The notes under the pieces are model-generated. The model was not told where the DNA came from. It worked only from the letters and a program-made list of their open reading frames with translations, and ran no database searches. Shown piece after piece: positions 53,781 to 63,881 of a stretch of DNA of 64,000 bases. The number at the start of each line of letters is the position of its first letter. Position 1 is the first letter of the stretch. This DNA is from Hydrangea macrophylla. Taxonomy: Eukaryota; Streptophyta; Magnoliopsida; Cornales; Hydrangeaceae. Made by a program: the position numbers and the translations under genes. The stretch spans positions 33,291,850 to 33,355,849 of the forward strand of contig CM066991.1 of NCBI GenBank assembly GCA_033977485.1, written 5' to 3'.

Positions 53781-54859
53781 ACACTTCTTCAACTCGAAAG
53801 ACTGCACAAAAAGTGTTTAGCAATGGTTTTTACTGGTCGACAGTTTTTAAAGACTCGCATGCCTTTTGTAAAGCATGTACTAGATGCCAGATGCTAGGAA
53901 GTTTATCCAGGAGAAATGAGATGCCAATGACCTCGATCATCACTATTGAAATTTTCGACTGCTGGGGCATTGATTTCATGGGACCATTCCCGCCATCTTC
54001 TCACTATGAATATATTCTTTTGGCAGTCGAGTATGTGTCTAAGTGGGTCGAGGCCATTTCGGCAAGAAAAAATGACAATAGAACTGTGATCTCATTCTTA
54101 AAAGAGAACATTCTTTCGAGATTCGGAACACCGAAGGCCATGATTAGCGATCGTGGAACCCATTTTTACAATAAGCCTTTTGAGGCACTGATGAAAAAAT
54201 ATGGGGTTAACCATAAGATTGCTTTATCATATCACCCACAATCAAATGGTCAAGCAGAGCTAGCTAATAGGGAAATCAAACATATCCAAGAGAAGACTGT
54301 TAACATCAACAGAAAGGATTGGTCGTCACGTCTAACTGATGCTCTATGGGCGTACAGGACGACGTATAAGACGAACCTTGGAATGTCTCCCTATAGGCTG
54401 ATCTATGGAAAAGCTTGCCATTTACCTGTGGAACTGGAGCATAAGGCATACTGGGCCACTAGACTGCTCAATTTTGACATTCATGAGAGTGGTACATTGA
54501 GGAAGCTACAGCTCAATGAACTGGAAGAGATCCGGAATGATGCTTATGATCGTGCTCGAACATATAAATCCAAATTGAAAGCTAAGCATGATCGATCAAT
54601 CCTGAGAAAGAAGCTTGAACCCGGGCAAAAAGTGTTACTTTATAATACAAAGCTTCATCTTTTTCCTGGTAAGTTAAGGTCAAGATGGATAGGGCCATTT
54701 GTGGTCAAGGAAGTATTTTCCCATGGAGCAGTGGAAATTGTTAACCCCAAAAATGGAAACGCATTTAAAGTCAATGGGCAACATTTAAAGCCATTTTTGG
54801 AGAGGTTCAAACCAGAATCAGAGACCATCCAATTGGATGACCCTGATTATTCTTCTTGA
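53781..54859 (+). CDS. Integrase fragment, left arm of E (open frame)
   Basis: An uninterrupted frame of about 360 codons starts inside the zinc-binding domain (H-TSSTRKTAQKVF, then CKACTRCQ). It covers the full catalytic core ([31 protein letters not shown], giving D, D and E) and the C-terminal domain to DYSS at 54859. The first histidine motif is missing because the sequence joins antisense ORF2 at about 53780. It is the most intact pol domain in the window, but it has no RT partner and no obvious promoter. An ATG at 53759 lies in the antisense ORF2 part. Confidence 0.85.
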
Positions 54860-54964
54860 AAATTTGAGAACCATATGTAATGTATAATAGTTTTCTTTCC
54901 TTTGTGTGCTTCTCTATTTCTGTCTTCTTTTTGTTCTTATTTCTGTCTCTTTGTTGGCTATAGG

Positions 54965-55249
54965 ATGAATCCACTGCATTTCCTACCACATTTGCTCTTC
55001 CATGGGGTCCACTCTCCAGGAACCCCAGAACAGATGGAACAAGAAAGACCAATTTTTACCCCACTTTCTGGATCATGTCCAGATTCCCCTAATGTGGCAA
55101 TCGCTGATATGAATACCTGGAATTTGCTTTGCATAGTTTGAGAAATTCTTGAAGACCTTCAAATCGATTCGGATGGAGAAATCGTGGAGTACTTCGTGGA
55201 TTATGCTGAAGGAGAAGACTTTTCTTCCCCAGAATTTGAGCAAAATTGA
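54965..55249 (+). pseudogene. Small acidic ORF, left arm of E
   Basis: The start MNPLHFLPHLLFHGVHSPGT has the FLPH.LFHG block shared with A and C. The C-terminal third is acidic (DSDGEIVEYFVDYAEGEDF). One CGA has become TGA (near 55139); the right arm keeps Arg at this position. The frame ends at 55249. It lies 105 bases after integrase. Confidence 0.6.
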
Positions 55250-55525
55250 GAACTCCTGCAGCATATGAATAAGACAAACTTTGTTCTTGTTTTCTTTCTT
55301 TTTGTTTGTTTATTTCCCAACCAAGATCTTGTACCTTTGGATGATAATAATCCAATTTGAGTAATAAATTGATGTTTTTGGAATAAATTCTTCCTACTTG
55401 TGTGTTTGGTGGGTATTTTCCCTATTCGGATGCTTGAATTCATGCCTTATATCTTGAAAGTGTATTCTTAAAATAGTTGGGGGTGATCTAATGAACCATT
55501 CCTCTGATCCTGTGATCTTCAAAAA

Positions 55526-56168
55526 CCAATCGATTGGATTTTATCCCAATCGATTGTTGTTTGATCCCAATCGATTGCCAATAATGGCAATCGATTGCCA
55601 TTATTCCCAGATGTAAACGTTTGTTCTGCTCCCTCTCTCTCATTTCATTTCAAATCAAAAGAGAGAGAGAGGGTGACTCTGGCGATTTCAAGAGAGAGGA
55701 AGAGAACCTTCCCCCCTTTCACTCTCATTCTCTCCATCTTTTTCATTTTCATCTCATCCCCATCATCATCACCATAACCACCACCACTGTCGCGGCATAC
55801 GTAGAGGGAATAAGGGGTAAGTTTTCACCTTAAGTTGGGACATCTATCATCATCATCATCATTTTCCATCATCCTCATCATTCAACTCATCTTTAATCAC
55901 CAACAATAGTGGATTTCATTCGTGATTCTCAACCACAATTGCGATTGAGGTAACACTTAAACCCACTTCTAAGTTATTGCCCTAATCTTGTTTTTAATGC
56001 CAGAGGGAACCCTTCATGGTCATAAGACAAATAACAATTGATCGGGGGGACGTGAGACCTTGTTGTGGGCAGCCCCCCATTTTTGCTGATGGCAATCGAT
56101 TGCCATTAGAGCCCAATCAATTGGGGTTGGATGGCAATCGATTGCCAATTTTTGCCAATTAATTGGCA
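55526..56168 (+). promoter_or_regulatory. Internal promoter-like module upstream of ORF2, left arm of E
   Basis: A CAATCGATTG cluster (55526-55600, five copies) is followed by a CT and GA-rich leader (55628-55740), an ATC repeat and a second cluster (56091-56168, five copies or variants), 66 bases before the ORF2 start. No clear TATA box is seen between them. The overall order copies that of the LTR and of elements A and C. Confidence 0.6.
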
Positions 56169-56234
56169 TTTACAGAGAGGCAGTTTGTCATTTTCTGTCA
56201 TCTAATACCTCTATTTCCTCTCCTTTCAATTGCA

Positions 56235-56971
56235 ATGGATCCCAAAGCCAAAGATAGCAGACTCCACCAAGATAAATCCACTTCGTTGGCTATACCGGAC
56301 CCACTATTTCCACACGGGTTTCGTACGGACAAGGAAAATATCTGGTTCTCAAGACACTTTCAAACTCGTGAGGTGATGGTGGAACGTCAGTTTGAAAATC
56401 TCTAGAGCGATTCTAAGATCGCTTTCTACCTCTCTCAGCTTTGTGCCTATCCAGATTGGATGCCTGTTCTCACGACTGCCAAAAAGGTCAATGCTACTTG
56501 GATCCGGGCAGCAATAGCTAGTATGCTTAAGGTTCCAGGGACCCCATACACTTACTCATCCTGTGTTCGAGGGAAGGAGGTTATTTTTAACCCAGCTTCA
56601 GTCTCGACAGCTCTTGGCATTGCCGAGGTTCCTGATCATATTTTTCCTGTGCACATTGACAGACCGTTCCCCTCCTTTGATCTGGTTGCCACAGAAATTT
56701 TCGGAGGCAAAGTAAAAAAATGGAACGGCGAGGGGACCTTCTGGGACCACAACCTCACTTCAGCATACCATTTGCTACATTTGGTCATTGTTGGTTACAT
56801 TCTTCTGAGTATATACAAAAAGGAGTTGACTAGGTGGTACACAGTTGTTGTATGCTATTGGAACCAAGAAGAAGATCTGCCTCTCTCGTCTCTTGTTAGA
56901 TTTCCTATTTAACTGCACTCGACATTTGGGACGTACCCAACACCTCAAAGGTGCATGGGTTATTCATAGAG
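56235..56971 (+). pseudogene. ORF2 N-terminal part, left arm of E
   Basis: The ATG at 56235 opens MDPKAKDSRLHQDKSTSLAI with IPDP..PHGFRTD as in ORF2 of C. A TGG-to-TAG stop lies at 56403-56405, after which the frame continues with KKVNATWIR, VPGTPYTYSSCVRGKEVIF and TALGIAEVPDH. A two-base loss near 56840 shifts the frame. The sequence ends at the palindrome centre, before the basic region expected from A and C. Confidence 0.72.
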
Positions 56972-57028
56972 GTGTTGTGTACGTCCATATACTCTATGAA
57001 TAACCCATTTGGGACTGCACTCCACATA
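56972..57028. other. Centre of the inverted repeat
   Basis: Fifty-seven bases separate the arms, which end GGGTTATTCATAGAG (56957-56971) and restart CTCTATGAATAACCC (57029-57043). The spacer itself contains another CTCTATGAATAACCCA (56992-57007) and a TTTGGGACTGCACTC variant of nearby arm sequence, so it looks like a scrambled short copy of the arm end. Confidence 0.8.
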
Positions 57029-57767
57029 CTCTATGAATAACCCATGCACCTTTGAGGTGTTGGGTACGTCCCAAATGCCGAGTACAGTCAAATAGGAAAT
57101 CTAACAAGAGACGAGAGAGGAAGATCTTCTTCTTGGTTCCAATAGCATACAACAACTGTGTGTACCACCCAGTCAACTCCTTTTTGTATGTACTCGGAAG
57201 AATGCAACCAACAATGGCCAAGTGTAGCAAATGGTAGGCTGAAGTGAGGTTGTGGTCCCAGAAGGCCCCCTCGCCATTCCATTTTTTTACTTTGCCTCCA
57301 GAAATTTCTGTGGCAACTAGATCAAAGGAGGGGAACGGTCTATCAATGTGCACAGGATAAAGATGATCAGGAACCTCGGCAATGCCAAGACCTGTCGAGA
57401 CTGAAGCTAGGCTAAAAATAACCTCCTTCCCTCGAACACAGGATGAGTAAGTGTATGGGGTCCCTGGAACCTTAAGCATACTAGCTATTGCTGCCCAGAT
57501 CCAAGTAGCATTGACCTTTTTGGCGGTCGTGAGAACAGGCATCCAATCTGGATAGGTACGAAGCTGAGAGAGGTAGAAAGGGATCTTAGAATCGCTCCAG
57601 AGATTTTCAAACTAACGTTCCACCATCACCTCATGAGTTTGAAAGTGTCTTGAGAACCAGATGTTCTCCTTGTCCGTAATAAACCCGTGTGGAAATGGTG
57701 GGTCCGATATAGCCAACGAAGTGGATTTATCTTGGTGGAGGCTGCTATCTTTGGCTTTTGGAGCCAT
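57029..57767 (-). pseudogene. ORF2 N-terminal part, right arm of E
   Basis: Reading from the ATG at 57767 (MAPKAKDSSLHQDKS), this copy has a CAG-to-TAG stop near 57614 where the left arm is open, and TGG where the left arm has a stop. Beyond that it is open from 57542 to 56994, including KKVNATWIWAAIASMLK and GKEVIFSLAS, and keeps the frame that the left arm loses near 56840. Between them the two arms show the ancestral frame was intact up to the centre. Confidence 0.72.
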
Positions 57768-57836
57768 TGCAACTGAAAAGAGAGAAAACAGAGACATTAG
57801 ATGACAGAAAATGACAAAATGCCTCTCTGTAAATGC

Positions 57837-58490
57837 CAATCGATTGGCAAAAATTGGCAATCGATTACCATCCAACCCCAATCAATTAGGCTCTAATGGC
57901 AATCGATTGCCATCAGCGAAAATGGGGGGCTACCCACAACAAGGTCTCACGTCCCCCCGATCAATTGTTATTTGTCTTATGACCATGAGGGGTTCCCTCT
58001 GGCATTAAAAACAAGATTAGGGCAAGAACTTAGAAGTGTGTTTAAGTGTTACCTCAATCGCAATTGTGGTTGAGAATCACGAATGAAATCCACTATTGTT
58101 GGTGATTAAAGATGAGTTGAATGATGAGGATGATGGAAAATGATGATGATGATGATGATGATGATAGATGTCCCAACTTAAGGTGAAAACTTCCCCCCTA
58201 TTCCCTCTACGTATGCCGCGACAGTGGTGGTGGTTATGGTGATGATGATGGGGATGAGATGAAAATGAAAAAGATAGAGAGAATGATAGTAAAAGGGGGG
58301 AAGGTTCTCTTCCTCTCTCTTGAAATCGCCAGAGTCACCCTCTCTCTCTCTCTCTTTTGATTTGAAATGAAATGAGAGAGAGGGAGCAGAACAGACGTTT
58401 ACGTCTGGGAATAATGGCAATTGATTGCCATTATTAGCAATCGATTGGGATCAAACAGCAATCGATTGGAGATAAAATCCAATCGATTGG
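57837..58490 (-). promoter_or_regulatory. Internal promoter-like module upstream of ORF2, right arm of E
   Basis: Counterpart of 55526-56168, with CAATCGATTG clusters at 58413-58490 and 57837-57915 and the same GA-rich leader between. Confidence 0.6.
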
Positions 58491-58772
58491 TTTTCGAAGA
58501 TCACAGGATCAGTGGAATGGTTCATTAGATCACCCCCAACTATTTTAAGAATACACTTTCAAGATATAAGGCATGAATTCAAGCATCCAAGTAGGGAAAA
58601 TACCCACCAAACACACAAGTAGGAAGAATTTATTCCAAAAACATCAATTTATTACTCAAATTGGATTATTATCATCCAAAGGTACAAGATCTTGGTTGGG
58701 AAATAAACAAACAAAAAGAAAGAAAACAAGAACTAACTCTGTCTTATTCATTTGCTGCAGGAGTTCTCAATT

Positions 58773-59051
58773 TTACTCAAATTCTGGGGAAGAAAGGTCT
58801 TCTCCTTCAGCATAATCCACAAAGTACTCCACAATTTCTCCATCTGAATCGATTTGAAGGTCTTCCAGAATTTCTCGAACTGCGCAAAGCAAATCCCAGG
58901 TATTCATATCAGCGATTGCCACATTAGGGAAATCTGGACATGAGCCAGAAAGTGGGGTAAAAATTGGTCTTTCTTGTTCCATCTATTCCAGGGTTCCTGG
59001 AGAGCAGACCCCATGGAAGAGCAAATGTGGTAGGAAATGCAGTGGATTCAT
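58773..59051 (-). pseudogene. Small acidic ORF, right arm of E
   Basis: Counterpart of 54965-55249. It has a CAG-to-TAG stop near residue 23 (58985) and is open from there on (MEQERPIFTPLSGSC) with the Arg that is a stop in the left arm. It ends slightly earlier (GEDLSSPEFE). Confidence 0.6.
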
Positions 59052-59156
59052 CCTATAGCCAGCAAAGAGACAGAAATAAGAACAAAAAGAAGACAGAAAT
59101 AGAGAAGCACACAAAGGAAAGAAAACTATTATACAACACATATGGTTCTTAAATTT

Positions 59157-60240
59157 TCAAGAAGAATAATCAGGGTCATCCAGTTGGATGGTCTCTGATT
59201 CTGGTTCAAACCTCTCCAAAAGTGGCGTTAAACGTTGCCCATTGACTTTAAATGCGTTTCCATTTTTGGGGTTAACAATTTCCACTGCTCCATGGGGAAA
59301 TAATTCCTTGACCATAAATGGCCCTATCCATCTTGACCTTAACTTACCAGGAAAAAGATGAAGCTTTGAATCATAAAGTAACACTTTTTGCCCGGGTTCG
59401 AGCGTCTTTCTCAGGATTGATCGATCATGCTTAGCATTCAATTTGGATTTATATATTCGAGCACGATCATAAGCATAATTCTGGATCTCTTCCAATTCAT
59501 TGAGCTGTAGCTCCTCAACGTACCACTCTCATGATTGTCAAAATTGAGCAGTCTAGTGGCCCAGTATGCCTTATGCTCCAGTTCCACAGGTAAATGGCAA
59601 GCTTTTCCATAGATCAGCCTATAGGGAGACATTCCAAGGTTCGTCTTATACGCCGTCCTGTATGCCCATAGAGCATCAGTTAGACGTGATGACCAATCCT
59701 TTCTGTTGATGTTAATAGTCTTCTCCAGGATATGTTTGATTTCCCTATTAGCTAGCTCTGCTTGACCATTCGACTGTGGGTGATATGATAAAGCAATCTT
59801 ATGGTTAACCCCATATTTTTTCATCAGTGCCTCAAAAGGCTTATTGCAAAAATGGGTTCCAAGATCGCTAATCATGGCCTTCGGTGTTCTGAATCTCGAA
59901 AGAATGTTCTCTTTTAAAAATGAGATCACAGTTCTATGGTCATTTTTTCTTATCGGAATGGCCTCGACCCACTTAGACACATACTCGACCGCCAAAAGAA
60001 TATATTTATAGTGAAAAGATGGCAGGAATGGTCCCATGAAATCAATGCCCCAGCAGTTGAAAATTTCAATAGTGATGATCGGGGTCATTGGCATCTCATT
60101 TCTTGGATAAACTTCCTAGCATCTGGCATCTAGCACCTAGCACATGCTTTACAAAAGGCATGCGAGTCTTGAAAAACTGTCGGCCAGTAAAAACCACTAC
60201 TAAAAACTTTTTGTGCAGTCTTTCGAGTTGAAGAAGCGTG
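59157..60240 (-). pseudogene. Integrase fragment, right arm of E
   Basis: Counterpart of the left-arm integrase. The core ([22 protein letters not shown]) is open in 60094-59438; a two-base loss near 59515 shifts the frame before the C-terminal domain, which is open again in 59495-59157. Upstream, 60096-60237 holds the zinc-binding part in shifted frames. It joins ORF2 sequence on the opposite strand at about 60240, the same junction as at 53780. Confidence 0.82.
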
Positions 60241-60686
60241 AGCCACCTGCAGCCGCCACATCTACTCCTACGTCTCTCCAGACCATTTATGATCTTCTGA
60301 TAGAGGAGCGAGAGGCGAGAGTACAGCTTTATGGGATGGTTTGAGAGGTAACCGCACAGCAGGAGTTGATAGCTGCTCAGATGGCCTCTGATCGTGATTT
60401 CGTTCACTCGAGACTCGAGCAGCTAGGCAGTCAGATAGAGCAGATTTTGATGCTATTAGGGATTGAGCAGTCTTTGCGTTCATCCATACCACCTCCACCG
60501 ATGGCTCTAGCTTCTACGTCAGCTCCACCAGAGGGTGATTTTCTTGAGACGCCACCACCTCCAACTGCTGCTCCCACGCCGGCTGCAGGTGACCCGGCAG
60601 CCGCTGAGGGTGGCAGTGGTGTGGCAGATCTTATTCATGACATTGTACCTGAGACCTCTGGCGACCCTCCTACTATTGAGCCTTAG
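60241..60686 (+). pseudogene. ORF2 C-terminal fragment, right arm of E
   Basis: Counterpart of 53325-53780. A CGA-to-TGA stop lies near 60342; after it the frame stays open (EVTAQQELIAAQMASDRDF) through the Pro/Ala-rich tail to TIEP at 60686. It differs from the left copy by a shorter proline run. Confidence 0.7.
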
Positions 60687-62693
60687 GATGGAATTTTAGA
60701 GAGCGAGAGAGTATTTCGTTATTTCCTATCTCGTGATCTTTCTTGCGTCATATTTTTTTTTTTTTTTTTGTGGATACTTTGGGTTGGTTTACTACTTTTA
60801 GTTCTATGATTGTGGATATTTTATAGTTTGGTTGGATATTTTAAGGTGGATGATGATTTTTGGTTTTCTATCTGTACATGGACTGTATTGGACTTTTGAT
60901 ATTACTATACAGATAATTCTGTTTGCTCATGGATTGTGTTTCTATTGTCTATGCTCTCGATTTTTATCCATGTATTTTTTTATCTTGGTTGTTTGTGGAG
61001 ATTGGTATATTGAACCAGGTGATATCTCAGATGTGTACTGAAATGCGTGAATCAGGTGATATCTTCTTTTACTTGAAATGCTTCCATTGTGGACAATGTC
61101 GATTTCAGTTGGGGGTAGGAAGTAGATATCCACCTGTGTATTCTTGAATTTAAAATACACACCTATTTAATATTAGAATTTCCACGTTTGTTTTGTCTTT
61201 TGTTCTAAAAAAAAAAAACCTGTTGTTAAGTTTCTAACTTTCAAAACCTCGTTTCTCCTAGCTAATTTCATTGTGCAATGATGCATTCATGTCTTTCTTG
61301 TCATATTATGGACTTTGATTACATGTTACTTTGTCGCTAATCTGGTTTTACGTCCATAGCATGAATATATCCTGAAAACATTTACACGAGTTGACAATTA
61401 TGAGAGAATCCTTGAATTGGAGTGAAATATGATTGTCATGTGATTGGATTAATAGTAAAACTTTAAACCCTAGCGAGATTCGAGCCATTCTTTTATTCTG
61501 AGGGTCAATCACAAAAACTCATGTCAATTCTTGTAAAGCGTTATTATCTCGTTGAGAGTATCATTCTTGTTTTATTTGGCCGATGCTTCAGGAGAATGTT
61601 CAGGATCTACTCATTTAAAATTCATGAAATACTCGAGATAAGTTGAAGTGTTTAGAAGATGATTTAGGCCATCGAGTTCTCAATTCGTCACCTGAGAAAA
61701 TCTAAATTCCCACTTGCTTATCACAAATCAATACCTCTATCTAAAATCACATTCTTAGTCCAGCATGTGACGGTATTGTGTGAATAGCCAAAGGAGGAAA
61801 AGAAGAAGTTAAAAAAAAAAAAAAAAAAAAAGGGAAGAGAAGTAGAAATGAAGAAATAAAGGAAGTTGGAGATTGGATAAATAAAAATGTGAAGAGAAAG
61901 TAATATTGCCATGCCACATGCTTGAACTCATTATCATATTGCACCATCTTTAACCTTTCTCCTGTTTCTGTCACAAGTCCTAAAGATTCTGGATAATTTT
62001 AACAAATCTCGAGTATGCAATGAGTTCTCCACAGTGGATCGCTCCTGTAGTAATTGGTATTCCATTCATGAGACTCATGCACTTCAAAATAAGCGTTCTT
62101 CAGTGTCTAGTATGTAAGCATGTTTGATTGCCTTTACATTTACTCATTTGAGCTTCATACTATGAGTGCATAATTTTTACGCCAATTTCAGAGTGGTTTT
62201 ATCTTGAGTGTAAGCCGTGTGAAAATTGAGTTGAAACTATGAAATCTTGAACATGTCAATCCAAATAATTCCAAGATAAAGATTTCAATCGTAGTTGTTA
62301 ACTCCACACACACACAAGGATGTATAAAGGCTGTGGATGTAGTTTTGACTTGAATAGTTACTTTGTAATATGTTGTTTATTTTCATAGCATGATAAAGGA
62401 ATTTATGTCCTTGTTAAGCAGAATTTTTAGTATTTTTAGTATAAAGGAGAAATCGAGATTCTTGGATAAGTTTAGAAAGCTTGACACTTGAATTTTGTGG
62501 GTATATTCTCTGAAAACCCTCACGAGACACAACTCGTCCACTAGGGTAAACCTAGAGGTTCAAAGGCTTGTTGCATATGCTAACTGCAACTGCCATTCCT
62601 ACGAAAGTGAGTTAGGTTCTTCTTTCTTTTGTTGCTCAATAAAAACTGTTATGTTGGTTGTTCTTCATCTTAGCTTGATCTGATTTCGCTTCT
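60687..62693 (+). other. 3' UTR, right arm of E
   Basis: No gene is seen. It includes the purine tract CAGTTGGGGGTAGGAAGTAG (61106-61125), the 743 bases missing from the left arm (61251-61993), blocks shared with C (GAGAATGTTCAGGATCTA-type near 61591) and the CCCTAGTGGACGAG-type block near 62534, which is shared with A. Confidence 0.7.
61251..61993 (+). other. Right-arm-only segment of E
   Basis: This stretch is absent from the left arm. Because parts of it resemble the 3' UTR of element C (40240-40530), it is probably ancestral and was deleted from the left arm. It holds a poly-A run (61810-61831). Confidence 0.65.
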
Positions 62694-62728
62694 TTGCTAG
62701 AGACTAGCAACGCGCTAGTTGGGGGTCG
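62694..62728 (+). other. PPT and hairpin, right arm of E
   Basis: TTGCTAG-AGA-CTAGCAA (62694-62710) is followed by CGCGCTAGTTGGGGGTCG, directly before the LTR start TGATGAGG. Both parts match element A. Confidence 0.78.
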
Positions 62729-63881
62729 TGATGAGGTCCGATAAAGAGGATAATTGGATAAACTTAACCCCATTTTTCTAATGTCACCTGCAGTTGTTTC
62801 CTAAACTTTATTTTTACAGAATGATGTGCTTTCGTGGTATGTTGCTGTGCTTTGTCCTTTAAATGCAGGTCTCGAAAGTGGAATGGATAAAAAGTTTAAA
62901 GAGATAGATCAAGGAACAAGAGAACATCTCAAAGATGAAGTTTAAAGTCCCAATCGATTGCCTTCATGACAATCGATTGCCATTCATCCGGAAATAATCG
63001 ATTGGAAATGTTAGCAATCGATTGGTATTTTCACCAATCGATTGGGTTCAGTTACCAATCTATTGGTAAAACCTGGAGGTCAAACTTCTTTAATGGCGCA
63101 GAATCTCAGCAAATCAGTAGTAATGACGGCGACCAGCCGTTACATTGTGAACGTGGACGCCTTTAGCTCATAGTATTAGTGTTTAAATAGGGGAGAGTGA
63201 AAGGGGTCAAGGGTTGGCTCACCTTTCTATGGTTTTGTAGGATTATCTCAAGGAATTTTTGGAGAGAACAAGTTCAAGTTTGAGTAGTTTGATTTCAACC
63301 TTTTTCTTTACTTATTCAGGTGTTATTTCATCTTTGTACTAGTTGTTTCTTGTTTAGTTAAAGTTTGATTTCAATTTTTAGTTTGAATTTCTATGATAAT
63401 TTTAGATTTATAATCAAAACCATGTTTAGAATTAATTTCACCTTTATGTTTCAATTTATTTTCATTTCACGTATTCCAATCATGCTAGAGTAGAACCCTG
63501 GTTGGGAGCAATGTGAAGAAACACCGTTTCCCAGCCACTGTCATGATTCTGGGAAAGAATCAATGGCAATCGATTGGGAATAGAACCCAATCGATTGCCA
63601 TAGATTCCTAAGCCAATCGATTGGAATTTTATCCAATCGATTAGGAGACATTTATTGCCAATCGATTGTCATTAATAGCAATCGATTGGCATGCTTATGA
63701 CTTGGGCAGATTCTTTTTAGTATTCCAGTAACTTTTACTTCAGAAACTAAGTCCAAATTGATCTTGTTAAGTTCAAATTGAAAACTGATTTTGGAATAAA
63801 AGCTCCTTTAGCCAATTAGCACAATGAACATGTGGACGAACATATTGAATATCCTATACTCAATTTGTTAGTTATCGTTCA
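62729..63881 (+). repeat. Right LTR of E, interrupted
   Basis: The first 1153 bases of the LTR, reverse complementary to 52020-50846 of the left LTR. It is cut by copia D2 after GTTCA. CAATCGATTG clusters lie at 62949-63070 and 63567-63693, with a TATA-like box at 63180-63190. Confidence 0.87.

Larger units (their letters stand above)
50361..63881. mobile_element. E: giant inverted repeat of an Athila-like element with outward LTRs
   Basis: Two arms (50361-56971 and 57029-63881) are reverse complements apart from scattered changes and one 743-base difference. From each outer end inward the order is LTR, PPT, 3' UTR, ORF2 C-terminal part, then a switch of direction into integrase, small ORF, ORF2 promoter module and ORF2 N-terminal part, up to a 57-base centre. 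There is no gag, protease, RT or primer site. The right arm is interrupted at 63881 by copia D2, so its last roughly 485 bases lie outside. It inserted into the 5' LTR of element B. Confidence 0.9.

Noticed and set aside
53613..53897. 94-codon plus-strand frame spanning ORF2 and integrase
   Set aside because: It is a chance frame across the rearrangement junction; the true frames are antisense ORF2 and the integrase.
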